Positions 33,961 through 47,551 are shown, counted from the stretch's first letter. The stretch: DNA of 64,000 nucleotides from Bactrocera neohumeralis (GCF_024586455.1 NC_065922.1:15000089-15064088); one strand, 5' to 3'. Numbers and translations are program-made. The notes: a model not told the origin generated them from the sequence alone.

Positions 33961-35149
33961 ATAAATTAAAAAATAATTTTAAATAATTAAAAACAATATT
34001 TTTTCTGATTGTGTTAAATGTATGTATGTTATGAAAATTAATGCTTTTACTTTTATTTAATAGCAGCAACAAATAAATAATGCCACAAAATCTTTTTTCT
34101 TAGCATTAAATTCAATATAATTAAAAAAGCATAATGCCATAAATAATTGAAACATTTCGCAACACAAATATTTGTACAGAGCATTGCATTATATATTTAG
34201 CTTGTAATCACATTGATTAAAGACATTAATAACAAGCGCACACACACAAACATACATACACACAAATTAAGCAGCAAGGAAAAAAGGGACAAACCGCAAA
34301 TAAATCGTTTAAGTAAACATTTATTAAATATTTATGTAAGCTTGCTGAACAGTGTTGCCATAAAAATGCACTTACAAATAAACACATACACTAACACATA
34401 CATACATATACATATGCATATAGAGAAAAAGCATGCGGCCGAAAAATATCAATTTATTTGCAATGAGGCCACTTTCGTGCAGCAATAAATTAAAATCGAC
34501 AAACATTCTATAATTTCAATTCAACTTTTTTGTTGTTGTACATATTTTTCATATTTTCACTTTCGTTTTGCTTTTTGCTCTGATTTGTAGCGTTTCGCTT
34601 TTCGTGCTGCTTCCTTGTTTTTGCGGCAGATGTCAGCTGCCAGCTGCCATATTTTCACGCCACTTTTTTCGCTTGCCCCATTCTTGGCTTGGTTGTTAGC
34701 CGCTTCGGTCGCTTTCGAAGTGGGCCAAACTAAAGTGGCTTAAAATGTATTTGTAAATTATGCACGCGATTTACTAAAGTCGCATATGTATGCATGTATG
34801 TGTGTGTATGTGTTGTAATCAGCATATTTTATTGGTTCTATTAGCGTCGTATAAATATCATGGCGCATAGCACACTGCGGTCTACTTTAATAACATACCG
34901 ACAATAAATAGCATAAATAAAGGGTGCTTGTTGGGGGTTTGGCGAAAAGAAAACTTCAAAGATATATTGTTAACCCAAGATGGTTAGGTAATAGCCTAGA
35001 TCAGTTTTTGTGGCTCGCTATATGAGTATCTATGTGGAGCGTTAACTCGGTTAGATCACAAAAAAAAAAACGAAAAAGAGAGCATCGGAGCGAAACGAAA
35101 CCAGTCAGTCAGTTTTACATTAATGCCTAGGTTTTCTATACTCATTGTG
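33961..35149. other. Unique non-coding stretch
   Basis: AT-rich, with CA/CATA tracts at 34238-34262 and 34380-34415. There is an island of mixed composition at 34600-34740 without a supported exon. No transposon was recognised. Confidence 0.4.
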
Positions 35150-36285
35150 AGCTGTATTATATAATGTTTAAAATCCAAGATTACTGCTTTTGAAAGATGT
35201 TCGGAAAACACCTTATTGGTATAGAATATCTCGCCTTACTGGCGCGAGTAACTCTAAACTTCTTTGTTTCTTCCTCTCTTTGTAACGCCTTCTCTTGGAA
35301 GAGTGTGACTAGTGAGTCTTCCCCTAAGACCTTCATTTGTTGAGACGACGTTATCTTCCCTTGGACAAATCGCCTTCGCTGTCTATTTGATCGCTAGATA
35401 CAGCGGTGTGAGTTCGAGCATGACTTTAAGTGCTGCGGTTGGACAAGTGCGCATTGCCCCTGAAGCGCAGACACAAAACTGCGTTGCCTTCATTGCTCAA
35501 GCAACCGCTCCATAAGTGACAATAGGCCTTACGATCATGGTATACAGCCACTTGATGGTACCTGGCTTGCAGCCCCAAGATCTGCCGGCTAGGTTTCTGC
35601 CTTGGTGACTTTGCACGGTGTTAATTCAATGTGCCTATTCCACCGTAAGGTTGGGTCGAATGTGAGGCCTAGGAATTTGATTTCTTTAAAGACCTCCAAC
35701 TCCCTGCCACCAAGTGTTAGAGGCCTCAAGCCCGAAAGAGATCTTCGCTTTGTAAAAGGGAAGACGGTTGTTTTAGCGGGTTGATATTTAGAACTCCACG
35801 CTGTTGGCAACTCTCCTAGTACCAAGTACCAAGACGAATCTTACTTTCTCTCACAATGGTTTCAGTTATCCAAGTACGCAGTACAGCCTCTATCCATTTG
35901 GTTAATGGAGCTGCCACATTCCTTTTCTCCGCTGCCTTGATGACGCTTCGACGTCAATAAAGGCGCAATCTTGCCATTTTCCAGCTAATTCTGGCGTTCA
36001 GCCGTGAGATGGTAAAGAGCAGTATTAGTGGATCTGCTTGCACTGTAAGCGTGCTGACTAACGTGTAGGGATGCGATTTTCAGCGTCTTCGATCTTACAT
36101 AGTTGTCCACAATTTATTTCATCTCTTTTATCGCGAAGGAAGTAAGACTGATTTCCCTGAACGATTTGGTCAGCGAGTAGTATTTTCTTCGCACCTTGTG
36201 GATGAAGACGGTTCTGAAATCTACGCCACCGCAAGGCTAACTCTCATCAGGCCAACAAGATGAAAAGATTTTCTAAAATTTGTAT
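35150..36285 (-). mobile_element. I/R1-type LINE, reverse transcriptase fragment
   Basis: Minus frames read SFREISLTSF, SQHAYSASRSTNTALYHL, KTTVFPFTKRRSLSGLRPL and GRELEVFKEIKFLGLTFDP (35589-35825). These are the SLTSF, QHAY-S-TAL, KT-VI-FT-KR-L-GL and KYLG-T-D blocks of this LINE group. The catalytic stretch between QHAY and KTT is deleted. 35300-35360 is about 90% identical to 22130-22185, so the copies at 21195 and here belong to one family. Confidence 0.82.
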
Positions 36286-37825
36286 TCATTTCTCTTAATC
36301 ACCGCGAACTCTAACCTTAATGTACCTATATTCAATTGAGACTTTTAAAGAAATACGATATCAGTAACTTCTCAAAAGAACCGAATAATTTCTTAGATTG
36401 ATTGGAGTTTCTCAACGATCTTTCAATTTTTTCATCATCATTTTCATTCCAAGAATTCAAAATCCAAAAAATAATTATAATTCCCTTAAAATGCTGCAGT
36501 ATTAAAAAGTCACCCTTTACGCTTATGCTCATAAGTTTTGCAATGTTGTCTTCTTGTTGAAATTTTTCACATGACAACGGCGTCTCACTCTTCCTGCCCC
36601 AGTAATACAAATATTCGCGTGTACCTGCGCTACTTACTGCCAACGGACCTAATATCCTGCGCGGCTGCAAGTCAATCGCATGACAGGTACCGCTTGTGAG
36701 CCAGTTGAGTTGACTTTCTTTGGCATTTCTAGCATTTTGACAGTTTCATTTTAATTTTATGCCAAAAGTCAGTTTACTACTCGTGCACTACTCGCAGTTG
36801 TTCGGTTGTTAGGTAGCCTCAGCCGCACTGGCGCGACATATTACATTGAATATTCCATGAAATGGCCCCTATTGGGAGGCATTCATGCATGCCCGGCGCA
36901 ACTTAATAGATTTATGTAAGTCCACATGTATGTACATGGTGCTCACGTAGGTGTGGGCCAGGCCTTTGAGTTGCCGCTTTGGTTGAAAATCGATTTTCGG
37001 TTCATTGGCCGTGCCACAAACTCGTTGCAGAGCCACGGGTGTGCGTGTTTATGCCTGCGTATGTGCTTTTGAGCTAACAATTTATGCACTAACTAACTGT
37101 AGAGTAGAACAAACTCCGATCTAAGCATGCGGTAAGTACGGTAAATAGCGTAGAATGGTATTTTAATTGCGAAAAGTTTTCCGATTAGGTTTTCGCTTTA
37201 TTGTCGAGGAATTTCACTTTAGCAGTAATTTACGAGGCTAGTTTAGTAAGTCGGTGATTTGAGCATATTTTTTTAGGTCAAAATAGATTGCAAACTTAAC
37301 CATATGAGTTGTTTTCTCTTTGACAAGTTTTAGAGAGTGCCGAATCGAACAAACAAATGACTTAAATGTGATGAAAATGGAAAAGAAAGATATTATATGA
37401 CCTCGAAATGGTATTCACTTGCTATCTTGTATCAAGACTTAAAGAAGTGCTGGAACAAACAAATTTCATTGATACTTAGGTACCAATATTACATAAATAT
37501 ATATATAGTAATATTTCGAAGAATACTTGGCTGGAATATTCCAAAAGTTGGCTGAACGGATGTTGTGATGGTAGGAGACTGTAAAATTTGTTTGTTTTTT
37601 ATAACACTGATACGCCGACTCCGTACTAAGTAACACCTTTCGTGAAAAACTTCTAGGATGATGATGTTTGCAAGGTTATGGTTGATTTTTAGGTAGACTA
37701 AGTTCTTTAAAACCTTAAAATTACAATCATGGTTAAAGAAAATTCTCGCTTCAAAGAATCTTCTTTCATATGAGGTGTCTGTTGAAGACTTAGAAATTGC
37801 CAACCCAAAAGTTATGTATCTTATG
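36286..37825. other. Unique stretch with two unproven minus frames
   Basis: Minus frames of 112 codons (36332-36670) and 104 codons (37489-37803) show no recognisable domain, signal peptide or splice borders. 36700-37080 is more GC-balanced, with no coding evidence. They are left as non-coding. Confidence 0.4.
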
Positions 37826-38800
37826 GTCAGGTTAGGTGGCCGATTCCAACGTTGATCTCACTTGGACAGCTTAGAACGGCGCTCCGTGGTGTTATCTAAT
37901 CACTCTTAATACTGTAACATAATCGACAAATCGACTTGAGCTTATCACAATTCTGTTGAGATTACTAGTTTCAGTTTCAGCTATGTATTGTGTTTTCCCG
38001 AAGGTAGATTAATAAATGAGGAATGTACCGCGACCTTAGGTCTATTGCGCCTTAAAAGGCGAAGGTAAGACTATCGAGATGTTTCAGCTTCAGTCGGTCA
38101 TAGTCTGAACAAAGGAATGGAAAGTGTCTATATTTTTCCACCTCACTCTCTTCCATATAACCTTGATGACTAGCGTCCGCAAAGCTTCTTAGCCCTATTG
38201 ATAGCTAATAATATTTATGTTGTCGTAAGAAATAAGGATATATCTTACGAAAAGAACAAAAATTCAAATTCTAAATTTAAGCCCTGTATCAATATTCGAG
38301 CTTCTTGAACTAAGAGGTTATATTTTCAAAAACACCACTGTGTATTTGCTCTTAGCATAGGTTCGGTTAGGTCTTAGCGTTGATAAAAAAATGTATGGAT
38401 CTCACTTGGATAGATATTTGTTACCAATAAACTACTTAAAGAGTATCACCTCTTAGATCTACAAAGCCATTTGAGCTCAACACAAATATAATAAGATGGT
38501 CTATATCAATCCCAGCTACTTCGCTAGCTTCTTCAAATGTGTATCTACCGAGAAATTTCATTCTTAATCTGGCAAAAACCGGGCAGAGAAAACTGACAAG
38601 GTGATTCTACCTTTCCTGCCTTCATACAGGCTTAGCAAAGGCTCGCTGGAGATCCATAGCTCTAACGCTTGAACACAAGAGAAACTAAAGTTGATGGAGA
38701 GCTCCAGGACTTCCCTCCTACTATCTCTTTTAACTCAAATTCATCCGCAAAAGCTCACTGATTCTCTTCTCCAATGGCGCTCTTAGCCTTCACACTTTCA
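37826..38800 (-). mobile_element. I/R1-type LINE 3' ends, minus strand, apparently two copies
   Basis: ggtcaggttaggtggccgat at 37826 and ggttcggttaggtcttagcg at 38360 are reversed CCTAACC-type tails followed by gatctcacttgga. The same end lies in plus orientation at about 63310-63360. Behind the second tail the minus strand reads FLGRYTFEEASEVAGIDIDH, the last coding block of this LINE group (family form LG--F---SE--DID). No other domains remain. Confidence 0.7.
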
Positions 38801-39086
38801 ATCTTTCACTTTCCATATATTTTTTACGTCTTATATAAAGGCGATCGGTTTTCGCTTTATGGGAAGGGTTAGAAAGACCACATTTCCTGTTTAAAACTTC
38901 CCAGGCAGTTTTGTGAATGTCTAGCTCGGTATATTTTGAGCACCAACAAAGAAAATATACTTCATATTTTATAGTTTTTTTTCGTGTTTGGTTCAGCCAG
39001 CTTTGGACAAGAGCTGATACCATTTGGTCTCATTTGAAGAAAGTACAGATGTTCGTAGGCCGGGTACTTTTCAATTGAACTTTTAT
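38801..39086 (-). other. Unrecognised minus frame
   Basis: A 77-codon open minus frame (38790-39023) reads into the LINE end, with no domain recognised. Confidence 0.3.
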
Positions 39087-39640
39087 TAATCTTCTTCTCC
39101 TTTATTGGCGAGGACACCGCTTATAGTATTATAGCAGTCGTTTCTTCTTTTAGAAATTGGCGCCAATTCGAGATAGCAAGTGCAGCCAGGTCCTTTTCCA
39201 AATGATTACTACAACGTAGTGTAGTTCTTCCTCTTTCTCTGCTTCCACCGGTGGGTGCTGAATTGAAAGCCTTCAAAGCTGGAGTGTTATCTTACATCCG
39301 AACAACATGATCTAGTCAGCTCTCATTAGGCCGAATTATCAGAACGACTTATCAGGGCGGGAATGATGAGGGACTTGTAGAGTTTGCTTTTTGTTCGTCG
39401 AGAGAGGAATTAACTTTTCAATTGTCTACTCAGTCCAAAGAAGCACCTGTTGGCAAGAGTGATTCTGCGTTTGATGGCAAGGCTGATATTGCTGTTGGTA
39501 TTGATGCTGGTTCCAAGATCCGAAATTATCTACGGCTTAAAAGTTATGACTATCCACAGTAACGTGCGAGCCAATATAATATACCGAATACTATTTATTT
39601 GATGATAGATAGGAGACATTTTGTTTTGCCTTCGTTCACA
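39087..39640 (-). mobile_element. RTE-type LINE copy 3, 3' fragment
   Basis: cttcttctcctttattggcg at 39091 is the family 3' end. 39360-39550 corresponds to the region after the catalytic motif (cgtcgagagagga, cctgttggcaagagtgattc, ggttccaagat). It is badly degraded, with no long frame. Confidence 0.8.
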
Positions 39641-42600
39641 AACTAGGCTTCTTGTTATTAATAGAAATTTTAAAACTCTTCTCAACACAAAAATTAACCT
39701 CAAGGTTCGAAAACTATCATTCGTTGTTAGTAAAATTAATTCTAAATATTCCGTGAAGCCTCTAAAGCTCTTCTCAAATCTGTTTCCAAGAATATCCTGT
39801 ATAATACTATGCAAGAAGTGGAACATATTACTATTCCTTAGTCAATTATGCCCCAAATTAAGCACTGTGCCACCTTAAAATGTGCTCACTTCACTTTTAG
39901 CCAATTTAATTTTTATTTTGTGAATTTCACGAATCTTCTACTGTGTGCATGCAAATCTTCGTGTTCACGGTCGCCAAGTGGCTATGTCATCGCCAAATTA
40001 TATATGCGCAAGTACGGTGCCATAGCCTCTCATATCGAGGGAACTCGTGCAAAAACATAAGCAACTGAGCATCAAGCGCCGTCTTCTGAGTGGCACGACA
40101 TGTGTGTGCTGTCATCAGTGAGGGGTGACACACTCAGCGTGCTGGAAGAAACTCAGTCGAGCGTTGAGTGCTCTACTCAGAGCTGTACATATGTACATAT
40201 TCTATGCAAAAAATATTTGTACAAGAACACGTTTCATTTGAGATTCAGAAAGTGTGTACGAATTTTAAGGCCAAAAGTTGTGAGGGGCGCAGAAATTTAA
40301 GTAGAAATATATTACATTGATCGGATCATTTTAGAGCATCCACAAGTTTTAGAATTAGTCTTCTTTTTGAAAGAGTTCTAAAAGGCCTTAAAATCTGAGT
40401 GTGTGGGGTCTACATCTATATCGATGCTGGGGTATTTCTTCGAAGATTCGAATATTTGAAGAATCTTTTGAACAAGCTACTAAAGACGTGTTTTTTTAAG
40501 TATTAACCCAACACTAGTCAAGCAGCTTCTTCTATATTAGACTCCTATGTTCTCTGGAAAATGCTAAGCCGATGTTCTCTGTTGTCTGCTTGAGTTCTGG
40601 CTTTGGTCCTTTGGAGCTCCAAGGGTTTCAGCAAGCGCTGTTCAACAACCAGAAATCTCCTTCTGGCACAGAGTAAACTTTAAGAGGTCATCCGTACCAC
40701 AAAGTCAATCACTCCACGATTATGGATGTTCTGAGCCGACAATGTCCAATAGGCTTACACACGGTGCGGACATTTGGACTTCCAGAGCTGAGCGACTTTG
40801 GTCAACACGACCTTAGTGAAATTGTGCCACCTGCGAGATTGCCAGCCACAATTAATATTAACCCTGAGATGATATAATAAGGTCCAAGTGACCTTAGATA
40901 TGTAAGGTTTGTAAATTATTTTGAATTCTATAAAGAATAGTCTTCCTACTCTGTCTTAGTTAACGTTACTTATTCTACTTTGAGACTACAAAGACCAAAC
41001 CATCTCACTAACCCATCGACAATTATGTTGGGGTATTGTCCACTATGTGTTGTTGTAGTTTGATTTTTTTTAGCTAAATGGTTTTTTAGCAAGTCAGGCT
41101 TTAGAGACCAATTCATTTTCGGTTGATACCCGACGGGTTAATAAATTCTAGTTTCGGGTTATTTGATTTTTTGGCCCTCATTTTGCCTTATAGACGCCTC
41201 TGTCATGTACCCACTAAGCGCTACTCAACAATTAGACCTTGTAGTTATATGTATAGCAGCATTAGAGGTTACCAGTAACACATGTTGGTACTTATACATA
41301 TGTAAGCTTGCATACAAATATATTTATAGGAAAATTTGTATGCAAAAATTGGTATTAATAATGCATATGAACATGTATTCTAATGATTTCGCCTCGACTG
41401 CCGGCGCACCACCACCCGACAGCTTACAAATTGTAAGCTCCTCTGCGACAGCTGCTCTTTCTTGACTTGTGCCGGCATGCAAATGCGAATATACTATGTA
41501 TGTGTTTGTGTGTGCGCCTTTGCACAGCGCTCTGTTTACCATAAGCTCAGCAAAGTAGGTTCTTATTCCTTGCTAGCTTGCTAATCGCTAACTCGTGTAG
41601 CTAATAAAATATACTTAACAACCATAATAGAGTGTGTCACACACATTCACCCGTGTCAACTAATAAGGTATATAAATGTATGTGTTGGTGTGCACTTGAC
41701 GCTTTTGATTCGTGAAAGTTTCAAATGACCGATATTTGCATTTATTGATGGCCATCAGGCAGGCGAAAGTCCTGTTTACACACGCACATACACAAACACA
41801 AGATTATATATTTACATAGCCACAGTGGCGCTTGTGAGAAAGCACATATGTGCACATGTCCTTAGGTTAAACCATCGCCTGCGTGCCCAGTAGCCTTTGC
41901 GAAAGTGTCCTTTTACTTAGCTTACACGCTCATAAATGCTTTAGTTGCGCGTTTAAGTTGTTCGCTTTAATTTTATGTTGATACTTTTTGCTGTCGCGCG
42001 GCACTTGACCACTTCCGATCACATTATGCCGTGGGTTACGTATACGCCGTGTTGTTTTCCAGCATTTTTACTTGCAATGCCACTTTCATTTCACTAAATG
42101 GTTTTTCAATAAATTTAAACGTTTCATGCTGCCATTAAATAGTTGTTGTTGTTTTTCGTTTACCTTTAACTTCATTTACGCATAACCATGCACATACACA
42201 TAACGCGCATAATCACATTCCCTGTAAAGCTGAAGAGTTCGAGGCCAATATGCATTTCATTAATTTAATGTCCGTATTAACGTGAGGTGAATTAAGAGAA
42301 ATTGTCATTGGACGCGTGCTTGTGTAGTTAAATTAACTCATTTGGTTATAAAGGTTAAATGTAAGAATATGTTGGGTATAAGTATGTATAATAATATGCG
42401 AATGAGCAGCCACAACGCTTCGGATTCAACTTTCCGTACTTTTTTCAAGCTGGACCAATTTCTTTTTAACTTTGTAAATATGTAACTTTAATTAAATTTT
42501 GATAAATGTTTTTAAAGCCTACCTGTAGGCTGAAAATTCCAGCTTCAGCAGCCGTTATCGCCGAGTTCATTGCAATACTAGTGAATCCGTGAACATATTA

Positions 42601-43035
42601 TTAAGTAAGAGATATTTTTTATTGTGTCTAAAAAATCAACTCCAAGCCGCTTAAACCAGAACTTAGTCGCACTGGATACACCATGGCGAGAATATAGAAT
42701 AATTTAACAAAAATATCTTCCAGAAAACTAATACCCATCTGTGGTACTTGCGGTTTTAAAATAGTGAATTGGATAGTTCTACGCAAATCTCTCTACTAAT
42801 ATGCGGTTTCTACTTCAGAACTGTTTCTGTTGATTCGTGATCAAAATTAAATTTACATTCTGAAGTTTATTCTTGGCTACTCCCCATATGATTAAAAGAA
42901 AATATAACTATTGTGTGATAGGTGATACTATGCTTTTTACTATAGGAAGCGAACTGTTTTTGCTCTAGCCTAGCAAACTCATCAGCATCTCAGCTCTGAA
43001 TACTCAGACCTGCAATACTTTCTCTTATAACTTCG
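39641..43035. other. Long stretch without a supported gene
   Basis: Nothing identifiable beyond short microsatellites (for example CATA tracts near 41785). 40480-40900 looks more complex and may be an old element, but no block could be matched. 41160-42350 is AT-rich unique sequence. 42518-42531 is a small gcctacctgtaggc palindrome. Confidence 0.4.
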
Positions 43036-43041
43036 GGTCGT

Positions 43042-44430
43042 TCTTCTTCTTCTTTATTGGCATAGTCACTACTTACACGATTATAGCCGAGTTTACAACA
43101 GCGCGTAAGTCGTTCTTCGTTTTTGCTGCTTGCTGCCAATTGAAGATTCCAAGTGTAGCCAGGTCCTTCTGCAACGAATTGGAGGTCTTCCTCTTGCTCT
43201 GCTTCCCTCGTAGAGTACCGCGTCGAATACTGTTCACTCTTATAGAAGATTACACCTCTTTTATTTAGCTCTGCAGCTCGTATTATTATCTACAGCAATC
43301 GATTGAAGAAGTTACACGATAGGAAGTCTTCTTGTCTGAAACCTCCCTTCGTATTAAACGGCTCGGAGAGAAGCTTCCCGATCTTTATGTAGCATTTGGT
43401 GTTGCTTAACGTCAGCTTACGCAGCCGTTTTAGCTTTGGGAGGATACCAAGTTCAGACAAAGCGGCAAGAGGCACTTTCTTTTCATCCTGTCGAATGCGG
43501 CTTTAAAATTGACGAAGAGGTGGTATGTGTCGATCTGCCTTTGACTGGTCTTCTCCAAGATTTGGCGCATGGTGATAATCTGGACGATTGTAGATTTTTC
43601 AGGTCTAAGAACACACTTTGATAGTGCGTTTTAATTTTTCACACAGGACGCTCGATAGAACCTTATAAACGATGTTGAGGAGGCTTATCCCATGGTAGTT
43701 GGCGCAGTATGGTTCTTATCAGTTTTTACCACTGCATTTGAATAGCTGGACCGGGAATACATCGGCGGAACGGGTAATTGCTATTCGAACTTCTTCATCG
43801 TCGCGCAATGGGACGTCTACCCCATTCTCATCGATTGGGAAATCGGTTTCACCATCTTCAGGTGTTATGCTTTCACTGCCATTCAGCGGGCAGGAGAAGT
43901 GTTCCCTCCATAATTTCAGTATGCTCTGGGCATCAGTCACTAGATCACCTCTTGAAATTCTACAAGAGTGTGCTGCGGGCTTGAAACCTTCTGTTAGTCG
44001 CCGCATCTATTCATAGAATTTTCGAGCATTACCGATCAGCTTGTCGAGCTCTTCGTTTGTCTGTAAATGCGTCTCGCTGCTCTCTTAAACTCTCGAAATC
44101 TTTCGGCTAACTGTTGTGATTGCAACTTCTCGACGTCGAACCTTTATTCTGTTTGTTGGTGTGGGTTTTTTGCTGCACAGAGGCGGGTTCGTGACTTGGC
44201 TGCAACACGATGGTGGTCCGAGTCAATGTTGGAACCTCGGACCTTACGTACGTCTAAAACAGACGCGTCTTTCGTCTATTACAAAATGATCGATCTGGTT
44301 GGTGGCTTTTCGATCCGGAGACAGCCAGGCAACTAAATGACTTTTCTTATGCTGGAATCTAGTACTACAGATATTCATATTTTTGGGCCTCGGCGAAGTC
44401 TATCGCGTTATTCTTATAGATGTAGATTAA
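43042..44430 (-). mobile_element. RTE-type LINE copy 4
   Basis: The 3' end is ttcttcttctttattggcat (43047). The minus frame 43290-43475 reads MPLAALSELGILPKLKRL, KLTLSNTKCYIKIGKLLSEP and GGFRQEDFLSCNFFNRLL (family form RGFRQGD-LSCDFFN-L). The frame 43719-44006 reads ILKLWREHFSCPLNG and EVRIAITRSADVFPV, the linker before the palm. 44060-44420 corresponds to the endonuclease end. The Gly-Asp of RQGD is RQED here, and the YADD region is deleted. Confidence 0.87.
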
Positions 44431-44484
44431 TCGTTCCAGCGTTATGCAAATTTAAGAAGAAAGTCACATCAACATTAAGTTCCA

Positions 44485-45075
44485 ACAAGTAAGGAAGGGC
44501 TTGTCACCGAACATTTTATACTCTCGCATGATAAAGTGATAATCGAGATTTCATTATCCGTTATTTACATATTTTTTTATTTTGCTATAAAATTAATTAG
44601 ATTAGTAGTTCCTGAGATATGGTTTTTGGTCCATAAGTGGGCGACGCCACGCCCATTTGCAATTTAAAAAAAAGCCTGGGTGCAGATTCCTTCTGCCATT
44701 TCTTCCGTAAAATTTAGTGTTTCTGACGTTTTTTGTTAGTCGGTTAACACACTTTTAGTGAATTTCAACATAACCTTTGTATGGGAAGGCGTGGTTATTA
44801 TTTAAGAGGAAACGCCTCTATAAAGTCACATATACCATTACACCCACTTTTCCATTTCGTCCAAATAAAATCACTTTAATAACTTTATTTATGGCTTAGT
44901 AGAAGTCTACCAATGCCAAGAATAAATATTTCGAATAAATTGGTAGTCTACTCGTCACCCTGATCACTTTGGTATATATAACCCTATATCTGACTCTTTT
45001 AGTTTTAGGACTTTCAAACAACCGTTATGTGAACAAAACTATAATACTCTCCTTACTTTGTTGCAAGAGTATAAA
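44485..45075 (-). repeat. Family A dispersed repeat, longest copy here
   Basis: It runs from aacaagtaaggaagggcttg to ttgcaagagtataaaaag. Short inverted ends are visible: TATACTCTCGCA (44517-44528) and TGCAAGAGTATA (45062-45073). It contains gggcgacgccacgcccat, cttctgccatttcttccgta and atatataaccctatatctga. The middle part, including the CGGACGGAC stretch present at 33760-33775, is deleted. No coding content. Confidence 0.82.
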
Positions 45076-45221
45076 AAGATATCAGTTAGCATAAGTCTAC
45101 CAATGGAATAAACATTTCTATAGTTGATTGCTACTTTTTTCTTAATGGAGGAAGAGAAGATGGTATCTATTTCAGATATCAATATGCTGAAAAAATGCGA
45201 AGAAGAAAACAACATAAGGTA

Positions 45222-45800
45222 TAGGGTGTTTACCTAAATAATAGTAACTTCCATCGATTTTAGAGCACTGAGTATTAGAAAAGATCTTGCTGAAGTTATT
45301 TAACCAAGCACAAGTTCTTACATATATCAAGAGGCAGATGATATATCTATGTATCAGTTCATATTTTTGGCAACAAAAAGTTTGTTAGCATCGAACGATA
45401 GCGATCGCCAAAACGTTTCCAACAGCATCTGAAAAAATACGGTCCAATGAATAAGATTTTTCGGGATGCAAGTTTAACAAGACATTTACGCCTTTGACCT
45501 ATTTTTTTCTTAATATTGAAATCTAAAGAAGAAAATGAAATTATCCAGATGATTACTATCAAGCTCTTAAAAAATCGCCCGATAGTAACTTCCATGGATT
45601 TTAGAGCACTGGGTATTAGAAAAGATCTTCCTGAAGTTATTTAACGAAGCACAAGTTCTTATAGCAAAGGGAAGATGAGATATCTATATCAATAATTAGA
45701 ATGAACAAAAATTGCTAAAATGGAAGAATAAGAAAAATTTCTCATAATTGACCTCTTCTAGTTGAAATCTAAAGCTCCAGTGATTACTATTGATGTACTT
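45222..45800 (-). mobile_element. Third transposase family relic with tandem duplication
   Basis: The minus frame 45359-45595 reads GPYFFRC, then RFGDRYRSMLTNFLLPKI, matching the segment before the second catalytic Asp in an IS630-type insect transposase (family form GPYFFE, then NGERYR-ML-FL-P-I). The end gggtgtttacctaaat at 45223 may be its terminus. atagtaacttccatcgattt at 45241 recurs at 45582 (offset 341) with about 100 following bases, so the element's end is duplicated in tandem, the second unit shorter. Confidence 0.65.
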
Positions 45801-47540
45801 ACACATATACATATTTAAATAGTTATAAGTAGTGGTATTAGCTGAGCTTCCGCCTACAAAGTCACTTCACTACCCACCACCAAACAACGGCAATCGATAT
45901 GTAAATTTCCACATGCCTACAATCCAAGCCATTGTATAACCAACGGTTTTCCTTCTTTGAAAGAACTTCGAGGCGTAGGCGTAATTTGCTTATCAATCAG
46001 AACAAAGTGGTGTATATTCATTCAAGGCGAAAGTAATGTATTGATTAGGATTGGAATCTATATACACTTAGAATATGTACAACATATAATTACACACGTT
46101 GCCGTATGTAAATCGCGCTATAATTTCCTTTATGGTCTTTATAAACTCCATATATGCAAGCTTTTAGGTCGTTATGTGTCCGGTTGAGTGCTTACATTTT
46201 AATAGCTGCTTGTCAGAGCTCCCAAGCACTCCCTTGTGGTGGGAGAAATGCTAAAACGATATACCTTACAAAACCATTAAAATGTCAGCAGGAATTTAAT
46301 TTGATTTATCGACGAAATTACTGTCTGTTGGGGCAAAAGTTATTAATCATAAACTGTTATTTTAATAGGTGCATTCTAAAAAGGGTTCTTGCTGTATTTA
46401 AGTTCAAAACTTAAATGCTATTCAGACGAGAACTTAGTTATTCAACTCTGAGACTATTTATCATACAATAAAGCATCATAAACTTTAAAATGTATACGGT
46501 CCATGCCTTTCAGGGCTTGTACCAACTTAAATTGAGCAAGAGTTTTCTCTTCGGGACCACCCTTAACCAAGACGGCAATTATAATGCGGTTCAGTGTCAC
46601 ATCAGCAACGATTTAGGGAGTATCACACCCTTTATTTTCGGTGTTTTAGCAGACGAATTAACCTACTTACCCCTTGCCTTTTTGCCGCTGCTGGCGGTTC
46701 AAGTTTAAAGATGGATAGAACCATTTTCGCACAATTCATGGATTTCTCGAGCTTTTTTCAAGATTTTAATTGACTGGCTGTTGCAGTTGTAACCTTCTGA
46801 ATATTTAGTTAGTACACACCTTGCTTTTCACCGACCTTAAAGATAAGGCATTGTTTGGCAAATGCTCTACCAGCAACTTTACTTTTGGCATCTCTTCTAC
46901 CCTGCCGGTTTGTTTCGGACTCGCCAGCCAGCCTTGGTTTTGGCTGCCTTTGAGGCTGAGACAACAAGCTTCCTGCAGCTAAGCGTAGCCGCAGCTCCAC
47001 TGCTTGTGCTAGCTTTTGCACCTAGACAAAGCTTAGCTCCTGTTCTTGTACTTGCCGTCTTAGAGTTCGTTGAGAACACTCCCCATCTTCGGAATAACCA
47101 GTTGCTTTCAGAGTTTTTAGGAGAGCCGAGCTTTGCGCTGACTGTCTTAGCTGTCTTTATCAGAACAACCAGTTCCTTCCGAAGTTTTTTTTAGGAGAGC
47201 CGAACTCCTTTGGTATTTTTTTATTCTTTATTTGACAAGCCGGTTTTCAGCATGGCCTTTCTACGAAAGTAAGGCTATTTCTTTACAGAGACCGCCAGGT
47301 ATCTGTAAGCTCTGTTCGAGAGTGGGCTATTTAAGGGGTCTCCAACCAGGCTGATCTTCAGATACCTTGATACAGCCCTTTTTTGCACAACTTACCATGG
47401 TAAGACTTCATATTTGAATGCTGTGTTATTAAGAAGTAAAGAACATTCAACTATAAAATCAAACCCTAGAGCTGCTAACTGCAACAGCGGCAGTATTACC
47501 AGTCGGCATTCTCGATGAGGGTTCAGAGTCCAATGTCCAA
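45801..47540. other. Unrecognised stretch with a Ser/Ala/Lys-rich minus frame region
   Basis: Between about 46480 and 47200 the minus strand has compositional open frames rich in Ala, Ser, Lys and Arg (46897-47079, 46809-47021). Two related blocks, tcggctctcctaaaaa at about 47200 and about 47118 on the minus strand, suggest a short internal repeat. No protein family was recognised, so this may be a decayed gene or element. 45801-46480 shows nothing. Confidence 0.3.
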
Positions 47541-47551
47541 AACATCACAAA

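Noticed and set aside
36332..37803. Minus frames of 112 and 104 codons
   Set aside because: No recognisable domain, no splice or promoter support; length is within chance for 64 kb of AT-rich DNA.
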